64,000 bases of DNA from Palsa-504 sp963806335. Lineage in GTDB: Bacteria; Actinomycetota; Actinomycetes; Streptosporangiales; Streptosporangiaceae. Where the stretch lies: contig CAWDXO010000012.1 of assembly GCA_963806335.1 (NCBI GenBank), positions 372,001-436,000 of the forward strand, read 5' to 3'. Each line of letters begins with the position of its first letter. Within the stretch, counting starts at the first letter, position 1. The position numbers were made by a program, and so were the translations under genes. The notes beneath the pieces are model-generated. The model saw only the letters and a list, made by a program, of their open reading frames with translations, was not told the DNA's origin and ran no database searches. Shown here one piece after another: positions 9,501 through 15,567 of this stretch.

Positions 9501-12227
9501 CGGATCAGGCCGCTGCGGAACGTCGAGGTCACCGAGCGGAGCGCCCGTCCGCTGCTGACCGCTGAGTACGCCCACGAGGGAAACGACTACCTGGTCATCG
9601 CGACCGTGGCCGACGGCAGCGAAAGCGCGGCGGGGACCAGCCTGCCGGAGCTGATCACCGCGCTCCCGCCGGGCCGGACGGTGCTCGCCGACCTCTACGT
9701 CACCTCCCAGACGTCCGAGGACGAAGGCAGGGACGACCCCGACGCCCGGGCGGAGCGGATCCGCGGCAAGCTGGGCCTCATCCCGCCCGCGGTGGCCAGG
9801 GTCGCGGTCGCGGTGCGGCGCGCGGACGGGACCGACAGAGGCGACCCCGCCTGGTTCACCTTCCGCGGCGGCCCGGACGGGGCGGCGGTGGAGGACCGGA
9901 CGCTGCGCGGCTTGCATCCGATGATGGCCGAACGGCTGGGCTTGTGGCGGCTTTCCCGGTTCGAGCTTACGCGGCTGGCCGCCGTCCCTGACGTGCACCT
10001 GTTCCGCATTCAAGGCCGCGAGGTGCCCGATGATCGGCGCCTCATCGCCCTCGCCGACGTACGCGACCTGACTATCGTGCGCGACGACCGGGGCCACATC
10101 ACCGGCTTGCCGCAAATCGAGCGCACCCTGGACGCCTGCCTGGACAGCCTGCGCTCGGCCCGGTCGGCCGACCGCGAGCTGGCCAAGCTGGACTGGAACC
10201 GTGTCCAGCTCTACGTCTGGCCGGCCCTGGACGCGCCGCTCGCCGAGCTCGACGAGGTCATCCGGTCGCTGGCGCCGCGCACCGGGGCGCTGGGGCTCGA
10301 GCAGGTGCTGGTCCAGTTCCGCGCCATCGAAGACGGGTCCGAATCCCGTGAGCTGATGCTGCGGATGTCCCGCCCGCCGGGAGCGGGGCTGACGCTGCGC
10401 ATCACCGATCCGCCGCCGCAGCCGCTGCGCGAGCTGAACGCCTACACGCAGAACGTGATCCGGGCCCGCCGCCGCGGCACCGTCTACCCCTATGAGCTCA
10501 TCCCGCTCATCACCCGCTCGCCCGACCCCGGCGCGGCTCCCGGCACGTTCACCGAGTACGACCTGGACGAGACCGGCGCGCCGGTTCCGGTGGACCGGGC
10601 TCCGGGCTCGAACACCGCGAACCTGGTCCTGGGTGTGGTCAGCACCCCGACCAGGCGCTACCCCGAGGGGATGAGCCGGGTGGTGCTGCTGGGCGATCCG
10701 ACCCGCGCGCTGGGGGCGCTCGCCGAGCCGGAATGCCGCCGGGTAATGGCGGCCCTCGAGCTAGCGCGGCGCCTGCACGCCCCGGTGGAGTGGTTCGCGA
10801 TCTCGGCGGGCGCCAAGATCGCGATGGACTCCGGCACCGAGACCATGGACTGGATCTCCCGCGTCCTGCGCGGGATCATCGAGTTCACCCAGGACGGCGG
10901 CGAGATCAACGTCGTGGTCACTGGTATCAACGTCGGCGCCCAGCCGTACTGGAATGCCGAGGCCACGATGCTCATGCACAGCCGGGGCATCCTGGTCATG
11001 ACCCCGGATTCGGCCATGGTGCTGACCGGGAAGCAGTCGCTCGATTATTCCGGCGGGGTCTCGGCCGAGGACAACTTCGGCATCGGCGGCTACGACCGGA
11101 TCATGGGCCCGAACGGCGAGGGCCAGTACTGGGCACCCGACCTGTCCAGCGCGGTCGACGTACTGCTGGCGCACTACGAGCACGCGTACGTGGCCGCGGG
11201 CGACCGCTTCCCGCGGCCGGCCCCGACCACCGACCCCGTCAGCCGGGATATCTCGGCGTCACCGCACGACGGCCCGGACTTCGATGCGCTCGGCGAGATC
11301 TTCGACGCCGCCCACAACCCGGAGCGCAAGAAGCCCTTCGACATGCGCTCGCTGCTGTCCGGGGTGATCGACGCCGATCATCGGCCGCTGGAGCGGTGGG
11401 CCGACCAGGCCGACGCCGCCTCGGTGCTGGTGTTCGACGCGCACCTGGGCGGGCAGCCGGTGACGCTGATCGGCTTCGAGTCCCGCCCGCTGACCCGGCA
11501 TGGGCGCGTCCCGGTGGACGGCCCGTCCCAGTGGACGGCCGGCACGCTGTTCCCCCGGTCGTCGAAGAAGACCGCGCGGGCGATCAACGCCGCCAGCGGG
11601 AACCGCCCGGTGGTGATCCTGGCCAACCTGTCGGGGTTCGACGGCTCACCGGAGTCGCTGCGCCAGCTCCAGCTGGAGTACGGCGCTGAGATCGGCCGGG
11701 CGGTGGTCAACTTCGACGGCCCGATCGTGTTCTGCGTGGTCTCCCGCTACCACGGCGGGGCGTTCGTGGTGTTCTCCGGCACCCTCAACGACAATATGGA
11801 GATCGCCGCCGTCGAGGGTTCCTACGCCTCGGTGATCGGCGGCGCGCCCGCCGCCGCGGTGGTGTTCGCCGCCGAGGTCAGGAAGCGTACTGCCGCCGAC
11901 GCCCGGGTGGCCGACCTGCAGGCCGCGATCGCCGAGGCCACCGCCCGCGGCGCCCACGACGAGGCGTCGGCGCTGCGCGCCAAGCTGGCGTCCGCCTGGC
12001 CGGCCGTGCACGCGGAGAAGCTGGGGCAGCTCGCCGACGAGTTCGACGGCGTGCACAGCATCGAACGGGCCCGCGACGTGGGTTCGGTCCAGGCCATCGT
12101 CCCGGCCAGCCGGCTGCGGCCCTACCTGATCGACGCGGTCCAGCGAGGGATGCGCCGGACGCTCGCGGCGCTCAGCGAGCAGCACGGCGGCGCAGGCGAG
12201 GCCACCACCGGGGCCGCGGAGGCTTGA
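6567..12227 (+). CDS. Single-chain acyl-CoA carboxylase (BC-BCCP-central-CT), 1886 aa
   Basis: All parts of an ATP- and biotin-dependent acyl-CoA carboxylase are in one polypeptide. Residues 1-~480 are biotin carboxylase, with the ATP-grasp glycine loop KATAGGGGRG (Lys ~179) and EVNTRLQVEHPVTE (~310). Residues ~590-670 are the biotin carrier, with ESMKLE and biotinyl-Lys ~635. Residues ~690-1270 resemble the poorly conserved central region of eukaryotic ACC. The rest is a complete carboxyltransferase: N-half with SAGAKIAMDSGTE and GINVGAQPYWNAEA (~1450), C-half with YHGGAFVVFSG (~1730). The order matches homomeric eukaryotic ACC (~2200 aa) rather than split AccA/AccB subunits. Acetyl-, propionyl- or longer acyl-CoA cannot be told apart. 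ATG 6567 follows AAGGTGAG. The tail overlaps the opposite-strand DUF1992 gene by 56 bases. Confidence 0.9.
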   Translation: MSQESRFAFERIAIVNRGEPAMRLINAVREWNAEGRPALRVIAVYTAADRHATFVREADEAVLIGPDPKSDADAAFAGSPYLDYAELERALRACRADAVWPGWGFVSEKAEFAELCDRLGITFIGPPAEVMRRLGDKIESKRLAEQAGVPLAPWSGGPMADAAAARTAAESIGYPLMVKATAGGGGRGIRLVASPGDLDEAFERASSEASKTAGDATVFLEQAIRGGRHVEVQVVADTAGTVWTLGVRDCSVQRRNQKVIEESASTALDAEQEKALRSHAAELARAAGYVNAGTVEFLYEPSQKLLSFLEVNTRLQVEHPVTEVTTGVDIVKLQLHIAAGGTLSETGPAGPAPYGHAIEARLTAEDPERDFAPAPGLIEHLALPAGPGIRVDTGVAPGDVIPPQFDSMIAKVIAWGRDRAEARARLSRALRQTTTVIQGGTTNKAFLLDLLNRPEFVRGEVDTTWLDAMMADGYTPPRRVDVALLATAFEAYEAYARQQQDRLFTSAERGRPEVGHETRHQVDVRAGGEAYRLQVSRTRPGRYQVELDGRGVEVDVERSGRFELRLAVGGQTFDVLSVAQGPDYLVEVDGAVHRISGGEAGLVRAPAPAMVVAIPVAAGDEVAEGDVVAVVESMKLETALRTPVAGRVAEVFADVNTQVDSGAKLLLIEPDADQAADSEPDQRADLDALAAGTDTPDADRDPALGAAAALAALRSLVLGFDVDEAEARRQLQQLAAARADLPAGDPQLLAGEAGILQIFADVSALWRNRRVPDESQADDEAAVDAEAARNPQEYMHAYLRSRDADAEGLPESFRIKLRRTLAHYGVGDLEPSPDLDPALYRIFLAHRRAAAHVAVVSDLLQWRLRRPESLGRESLPGDALDGYRRVVDQLVPATQLRYPAIGDLARQVRYRCFDAPLIAAERTRAQQQVRAELDRLSPDPQARAAQIDTIVASGEPILGVFADRHHAVMLEVMTRRYYRIRPLRNVEVTERSARPLLTAEYAHEGNDYLVIATVADGSESAAGTSLPELITALPPGRTVLADLYVTSQTSEDEGRDDPDARAERIRGKLGLIPPAVARVAVAVRRADGTDRGDPAWFTFRGGPDGAAVEDRTLRGLHPMMAERLGLWRLSRFELTRLAAVPDVHLFRIQGREVPDDRRLIALADVRDLTIVRDDRGHITGLPQIERTLDACLDSLRSARSADRELAKLDWNRVQLYVWPALDAPLAELDEVIRSLAPRTGALGLEQVLVQFRAIEDGSESRELMLRMSRPPGAGLTLRITDPPPQPLRELNAYTQNVIRARRRGTVYPYELIPLITRSPDPGAAPGTFTEYDLDETGAPVPVDRAPGSNTANLVLGVVSTPTRRYPEGMSRVVLLGDPTRALGALAEPECRRVMAALELARRLHAPVEWFAISAGAKIAMDSGTETMDWISRVLRGIIEFTQDGGEINVVVTGINVGAQPYWNAEATMLMHSRGILVMTPDSAMVLTGKQSLDYSGGVSAEDNFGIGGYDRIMGPNGEGQYWAPDLSSAVDVLLAHYEHAYVAAGDRFPRPAPTTDPVSRDISASPHDGPDFDALGEIFDAAHNPERKKPFDMRSLLSGVIDADHRPLERWADQADAASVLVFDAHLGGQPVTLIGFESRPLTRHGRVPVDGPSQWTAGTLFPRSSKKTARAINAASGNRPVVILANLSGFDGSPESLRQLQLEYGAEIGRAVVNFDGPIVFCVVSRYHGGAFVVFSGTLNDNMEIAAVEGSYASVIGGAPAAAVVFAAEVRKRTAADARVADLQAAIAEATARGAHDEASALRAKLASAWPAVHAEKLGQLADEFDGVHSIERARDVGSVQAIVPASRLRPYLIDAVQRGMRRTLAALSEQHGGAGEATTGAAEA

Positions 12228-12678
12228 GCTCCCTGGCCTGGCCGCCGCGATGGGCCGGGGATGCAGGCGGCGGTGTTATGGCCTGCCCGTCCCGCCACCG
12301 GCTGACCATCGCTTCCGTGTCCACCAGCGGCAGGAAGACGGGCGGGCCTAGCGGGATCCGGCGCCACTCGATGATCCGCCGGTTGATCCCGGCGATAATG
12401 TCGCGGACCTCCTGCTCGGTGCGCAGGCCCGGCACCGTCTCGGCCAGCCGCTCGATCTCCTTGCGCAGCTTCAGCGGCTCGGGCAGGAGTTCCTCGGCCG
12501 CCACTCCCTCCCGGCGCAGGTAGTCCCGCAACCAGGCCTGACCAGCGTCTTCTCCCCGGTCAGGAATCGGCTTACCGGCTCCGGGCAGGTTATCGAAGGC
12601 ACCCCGCTCCGTCGCCTCGGCGATCTGCTGGTCGATCCACGAGGTGAAGCTCATCTCAGCTGGCTTGCGCTCGGTCAT
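12172..12678 (-). CDS. DUF1992 (DnaJ-homologue subfamily C28-like) protein
   Basis: This 168-residue protein starts MTERKPAEMSFTSWIDQQIA and contains FDNLPGAGKPIPD and LRREGVAAEELLPEPLKLRK, the signature of the DUF1992 / DNAJC28 conserved domain. Its molecular role is not established. The C-terminus after about residue 125 is Pro/Arg-rich and may be disordered. The ATG at 12678 is chosen because homology starts there, although the frame stays open further upstream. The 3' end overlaps the 3' end of the carboxylase gene by 56 bases on the opposite strand. Confidence 0.85.
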   Translation of the reverse strand: MTERKPAEMSFTSWIDQQIAEATERGAFDNLPGAGKPIPDRGEDAGQAWLRDYLRREGVAAEELLPEPLKLRKEIERLAETVPGLRTEQEVRDIIAGINRRIIEWRRIPLGPPVFLPLVDTEAMVSRWRDGQAITPPPASPAHRGGQARELKPPRPRWWPRLRRRAAR

Positions 12679-12695
12679 ATTCCCTAAAACCGACG

Positions 12696-13280
12696 TCAGC
12701 CGTCCCCGCTTCCCGGCGAGCGCCGGGCTGACCTGACCGCGATCACGTCCAGGGCAGCGGCGGGGCCGGTGAGCGGCCGGCCTTCGGCTGACACCGCGTG
12801 CAGTTCCCTGGTCAGGTCGAGCCCGCGGACCGGGACCACCCGCAGCGTACCGGCGGCTACCTCGGCGGCGACCGCCAGGGAACTGAGCACCGCGGGGCCG
12901 ATACCGGCCATGACGGCGGACTTGATCGCGGTGGTGGAGGACAGCTCGGCGACCGGCGAGGCCGGCTCGGCCGCCGCCTGCGCGCGTAGCGCGTGCTCGA
13001 AGAACCGGCGGGTGCCCGACGCCGGCTCCCGGCTCACCAGGGGGGTCGCGGCGAGTTCGGCGGGCGTGATGCCGGAACGGCGGCGCGCCCACGGATGTGC
13101 GGCCGGGACCACCACGGTGAGCACGTCGGCGCCCGCCCGCCGCGCCCGCAGGCCGGCGGGCAGGTCGGGACCCTCCACGAAGCCCAGGTCGGCGGCTCCG
13201 GCCAGGACCGCCTCCGCCACCTCGGCGGAGTTACCCGCGGTCAGGGTGACCGTGGTCTCCGGCTGACGGGCCATAAACAC
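12696..13280 (-). pseudogene. LysR-type regulator lacking its helix-turn-helix domain
   Basis: The 194-residue frame aligns with only the effector-binding half of LysR-type regulators: TLTAGNSAEVAEAVLAGAAD and LGFVEGP correspond to the start of the periplasmic-binding-like domain, and ELSSTTAIKSAVMAGIGPAV to its middle. Full-length LysR proteins are ~300 residues with ~90 N-terminal residues forming the winged HTH; here nothing in the 65 bases before the next gene could encode it. The gene starts at GTG 13280 (or ATG 13274) inside a palindrome that looks like a LysR operator. It probably once controlled the divergent TDT transporter. As it stands it cannot bind DNA and is either a pseudogene or a free ligand-binding domain. 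Confidence 0.75.
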
Positions 13281-13297
13281 AGGTTATGGGGTCAGCC
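13261..13297. promoter_or_regulatory. LysR-type operator palindrome upstream of the TDT gene
   Basis: ATAA-N7-TTAT (within CCATAA/TTATGG at 13271-13276 and 13284-13289) is the classical T-N11-A LysR box. It is framed by a second inverted repeat, GGCTGAC at 13261-13267 and GTCAGCC at 13291-13297. It lies 48 bases before the TDT transporter start and overlaps the first codons of the truncated LysR gene. Confidence 0.55.
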
Positions 13298-13344
13298 GTC
13301 ATTGCACGCTACCGGCGCCTCCGCTTTGCCGTGACGATTGAGCC

Positions 13345-14538
13345 ATGGCTACCTTGACTCCCCCGCGCGCGGACACCGGGACCGGACCGTCGCGGCACCG
13401 TTCGTTCGGCCTCCTGAAAGACCTGGAGCGGCCGGGAGACATGTTCCGCGACCTCGGCCCGAACTGGTATGCGACGGTCATGGGCACCGGGATCGTCGCC
13501 GTCGCCGCCGCCCTGCTGCCGGTGCGGGTGACCGGCCTGCACGCGGCGGCGCTCGCGGTATGGGCGCTGGCGGCCTGCTGCCTGATCGCGCTGACCGCCG
13601 CCTGGGCTGTGCACTGGATCAAGTACCCCGGCCGTGCCCGCGCGCACGCGGCCAACCCGGTGATGGCGCCGTTCTGGGGCGCGCCCGCGATGGCGCTGAT
13701 GACGGTCGGGGCCGGCACGGTGCTGCTGGGCCGGGACTGGATCGGCCTGCGCGCGGCGGTAGACGCCGACTGGGTTCTGTGGGGCGCCGGCACCGCGCTC
13801 GGGCTGGTCACCGCGTGCTGGATCCCCTACCTGATGATGACTAGGCCCTCGCTCGCCCCGGAGTCGGTGTTCGGCGGCTGGCTGATGCCGGTCGTGCCGC
13901 CGATGGTCTCGGCCGCGACCGGGGCGGTGCTGATCCCGCACCTGGCCTCCGCGCAGGGCCGCCTGACCATGCTGCTCGGCTGCTACGCGATGTTCGGCAT
14001 CAGCCTGATCGCCTCGGTGATCATCATCACCATGCTGTGGTCGCGGCTGGTCACCTACCGGCCGGGCCCGGCGGTCATGATGCCGACGATGTGGATCGTG
14101 CTCGGGCCGCTCGGCCAGTCAGTCACCGCGGCCGGCAACCTCGCGGGCGTGGCCGGGACCGCGCTGCCGCGGCCGTACCCGGCGGGCACGGCGGTCTTCG
14201 CCCTGCTCTACGGCGTGCCGGCCTGGGGTTTCGCGATGCTGTGGCTGGCCCTGGCGACCGCGATCACGATCCGCACCGCGCGGCAGGGGCTGCCGTTCGG
14301 GCTGACCTGGTGGAGTTTCACCTTCCCGGTCGGCACCTGCGTGACCGGGACGATCTCGCTGGCCGTCCGCACCCACTCCGAAGCGCTGCGGGGCGCGTCC
14401 GTCGTGCTCTTCGCGCTGCTGGCCGCGGCCTGGCTGGTCGTCGCGGCGCGGACCGCCGCCGGCAGCGCCCGCGGACGGCTTTTCCTGCCGGTAACCAGCC
14501 CTGCGGTCGGCGCCGTCGGCGACACCCACGCCATCTGA
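13345..14538 (+). CDS. TDT-family membrane transporter (TehA/SLAC1/Ssu1-like)
   Basis: The 397-residue protein has about ten hydrophobic segments and the family signature PNWYATVMGTGIVA at its first membrane helix. The TDT family (tellurite-resistance/dicarboxylate transporter, including TehA, SLAC1-type anion channels and the sulfite exporter Ssu1) moves small anions; the actual substrate is not evident. The start ATG 13345 fits the family start with a short cytoplasmic N-terminus. It is divergent from a truncated LysR gene, with a LysR-type operator in the 64-base gap. A short AT-rich repeat motif starts 6 bases after its stop codon. Confidence 0.85.
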   Translation: MATLTPPRADTGTGPSRHRSFGLLKDLERPGDMFRDLGPNWYATVMGTGIVAVAAALLPVRVTGLHAAALAVWALAACCLIALTAAWAVHWIKYPGRARAHAANPVMAPFWGAPAMALMTVGAGTVLLGRDWIGLRAAVDADWVLWGAGTALGLVTACWIPYLMMTRPSLAPESVFGGWLMPVVPPMVSAATGAVLIPHLASAQGRLTMLLGCYAMFGISLIASVIIITMLWSRLVTYRPGPAVMMPTMWIVLGPLGQSVTAAGNLAGVAGTALPRPYPAGTAVFALLYGVPAWGFAMLWLALATAITIRTARQGLPFGLTWWSFTFPVGTCVTGTISLAVRTHSEALRGASVVLFALLAAAWLVVAARTAAGSARGRLFLPVTSPAVGAVGDTHAI

Positions 14539-14543
14539 CCAGG

Positions 14544-14568
14544 CAAAAATTCTTTTGGCCGAACGAGC
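14544..14568 (+). repeat. Dispersed CAAAA/CCGAACGA motif, copy A
   Basis: This 25-base AT-rich segment (CAAAAATTCTTTT then GGCCGAACGAGC) begins 6 bases after the TDT stop. Related segments occur at 39971-39996 and 46286-46311 in the same orientation, and a half copy near 61823. At 39958-39998 the motif lies in a complete hairpin, so this may be one arm of a decayed terminator-like element. Confidence 0.5.
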
Positions 14569-14682
14569 ACGGCTGCGTGTGCCTAAGAATCGCTGATCGC
14601 GCTCCCCGGGAGGCCGTCTCCGTGATGCCAGTGCGCGCCGTGATGCGCGAGCGCACCGTGGTGCGCGCGGCCGCCGCGACAA

Positions 14683-14760
14683 CGTGGAGGATTCTGGCTT
14701 CGTGGAGATCTTTAGGGACGGGGATCCCCCGGATCCTCCGCATAGCTCGGATCTTCCGCG
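14683..14760. repeat. 78-bp palindromic dispersed element, copy 1
   Basis: The two ~37-base arms are imperfect inverse complements around GGGATCCCC. The left arm contains CGTGGAGGATTCTGGCTTCG and TTTAGGGACGGGGATCCC. A second 78-bp copy lies at 42416-42493, sharing GCCAGAATCCTCCACG (inverse here) and TAGGGAC-GGGATCCC. Both copies are intergenic. No open frame or target-site duplication was recognised. Confidence 0.6.
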
Positions 14761-14837
14761 TTAATCCGGGCTTGGGCTGCGCGGGACGCTGCCGAGGAGG
14801 CGGGTGGGCTTAACGGGTCTGCGCTGTGACGCCCCAA

Positions 14838-14893
14838 ATTAAAAGGGTCCGCGTCTATGAGGCTGCAGGGTTGCCTCATCAACGCGGACCCTT
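14838..14893 (-). terminator. Intrinsic terminator of the box operon
   Basis: AAGGGTCCGCGT (14843-14854) pairs with ACGCGGACCCTT (14882-14893), and ATGAGGC (14857-14863) with GCCTCAT (14873-14879), around a 9-base loop with a 2x2 internal bulge. Read on the minus strand the stem is followed by TTTTAATTT. It lies ~110 bases after the last gene (GNAT) of the box operon. Confidence 0.75.
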
Positions 14894-15001
14894 CCAAGTC
14901 ATCTGCGCGGTAGCGGCAGGGAGGCTGACCGCGCCAGAAGCTAAGGAACTCTAGAAGCAACTATGCCCCAGCACTTACTAAGGACCTTTACCTGAAGAAG
15001 T

Positions 15002-15451
15002 TCAGATTTGGTTAAGATCTGCGGTCGCGCGAGGACGCGCGACCACCTGGCGACGCAGCTGACCGCGGGATGCCTCGTGGAAGCCGTGCGTTGACAGCCA
15101 GTTCCTGATCCACGCCCCGTCGGGGTGACTATCGGGGACGACGTTGTAGATGTAATTCAGCCCGCGGGCGGCCGCCTCGTCTTCGAGGTGCCCCAGGATG
15201 AAGTCGCCGACGCCCTGGCCGCGCTGACCTGGGGCGACGACGAACGTGATCCGCGCGTCGCCCCATTCGGAATCAAGCCAGCCGTACCCGGCGGTCTCGT
15301 TGCCGTTGGCCACCCGCCACCATTCGTTCGGGACCGGATCCCCCGGCGAGGGCGCGGCCAGGCCCGCCGCCGCCAGCTCGGCCGGGCCGAAGATCCGCTG
15401 CTTGTCGTCATCCCAGCGCGGTGAGTTCTCCTTGGTCCACGTCAGCGTCAT
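15002..15451 (-). CDS. GNAT-family acetyltransferase
   Basis: A 149-residue protein with the acetyl-CoA-binding signature VVAPGQRGQGVGDFILGHL (the Q/RxxGxG/A loop) and a typical GNAT C-terminal strand region. The acceptor substrate is unknown. The ATG at 15451 overlaps the stop of the preceding 39-codon open frame by ATGA, so it is translationally coupled to the benzoate-CoA ligase operon and is its last gene before the terminator near 14880. A role in box metabolism is not established; it may have arrived when the neighbouring dehydrogenase gene was lost. Confidence 0.8.
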   Translation of the reverse strand: MTLTWTKENSPRWDDDKQRIFGPAELAAAGLAAPSPGDPVPNEWWRVANGNETAGYGWLDSEWGDARITFVVAPGQRGQGVGDFILGHLEDEAAARGLNYIYNVVPDSHPDGAWIRNWLSTHGFHEASRGQLRRQVVARPRATADLNQI

Positions 15452-15567
15452 GACCTCTCCTTCGTGGCGGGGCTCAGCGACCCGGCGGCCACCGCGGCGA
15501 CTTGCGCGATGCCCGCGCCCATGGTGCCCGCGCCGCTGACCGCGATCGGCGCGGACCGGTCGATCAC
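15448..15567 (-). pseudogene. Remnant of 3-hydroxyacyl-CoA dehydrogenase (PaaH-like), 39 codons
   Basis: A short open frame from GTG 15567 to TGA 15448 reads VIDRSAPIAVSGAGTMGAGI and then AQVAAVAAGSLSPATKERS. IAVSGAGTMGAGIAQVAA is the NAD-binding N-terminus of 3-hydroxyacyl-CoA dehydrogenases (usual form IAVIGAGTMGAGIAQ). The remaining ~250-450 residues of the enzyme are missing. The start overlaps the benzoate-CoA ligase stop and the stop overlaps the GNAT start, both by four bases, as expected if an in-frame deletion removed the middle of a gene in a tightly coupled operon. The dehydrogenase would belong to downstream beta-oxidation of the ring-cleavage product. Confidence 0.7.

Larger units (their letters stand above)
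14569..15001. other. Intergenic region between TDT and GNAT genes
   Basis: No convincing gene is present. The stretch holds a 78-bp imperfect palindrome (14683-14760) and the terminator hairpin of the box operon (14838-14893), both listed separately. The rest is unremarkable GC-rich DNA. Confidence 0.55.
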
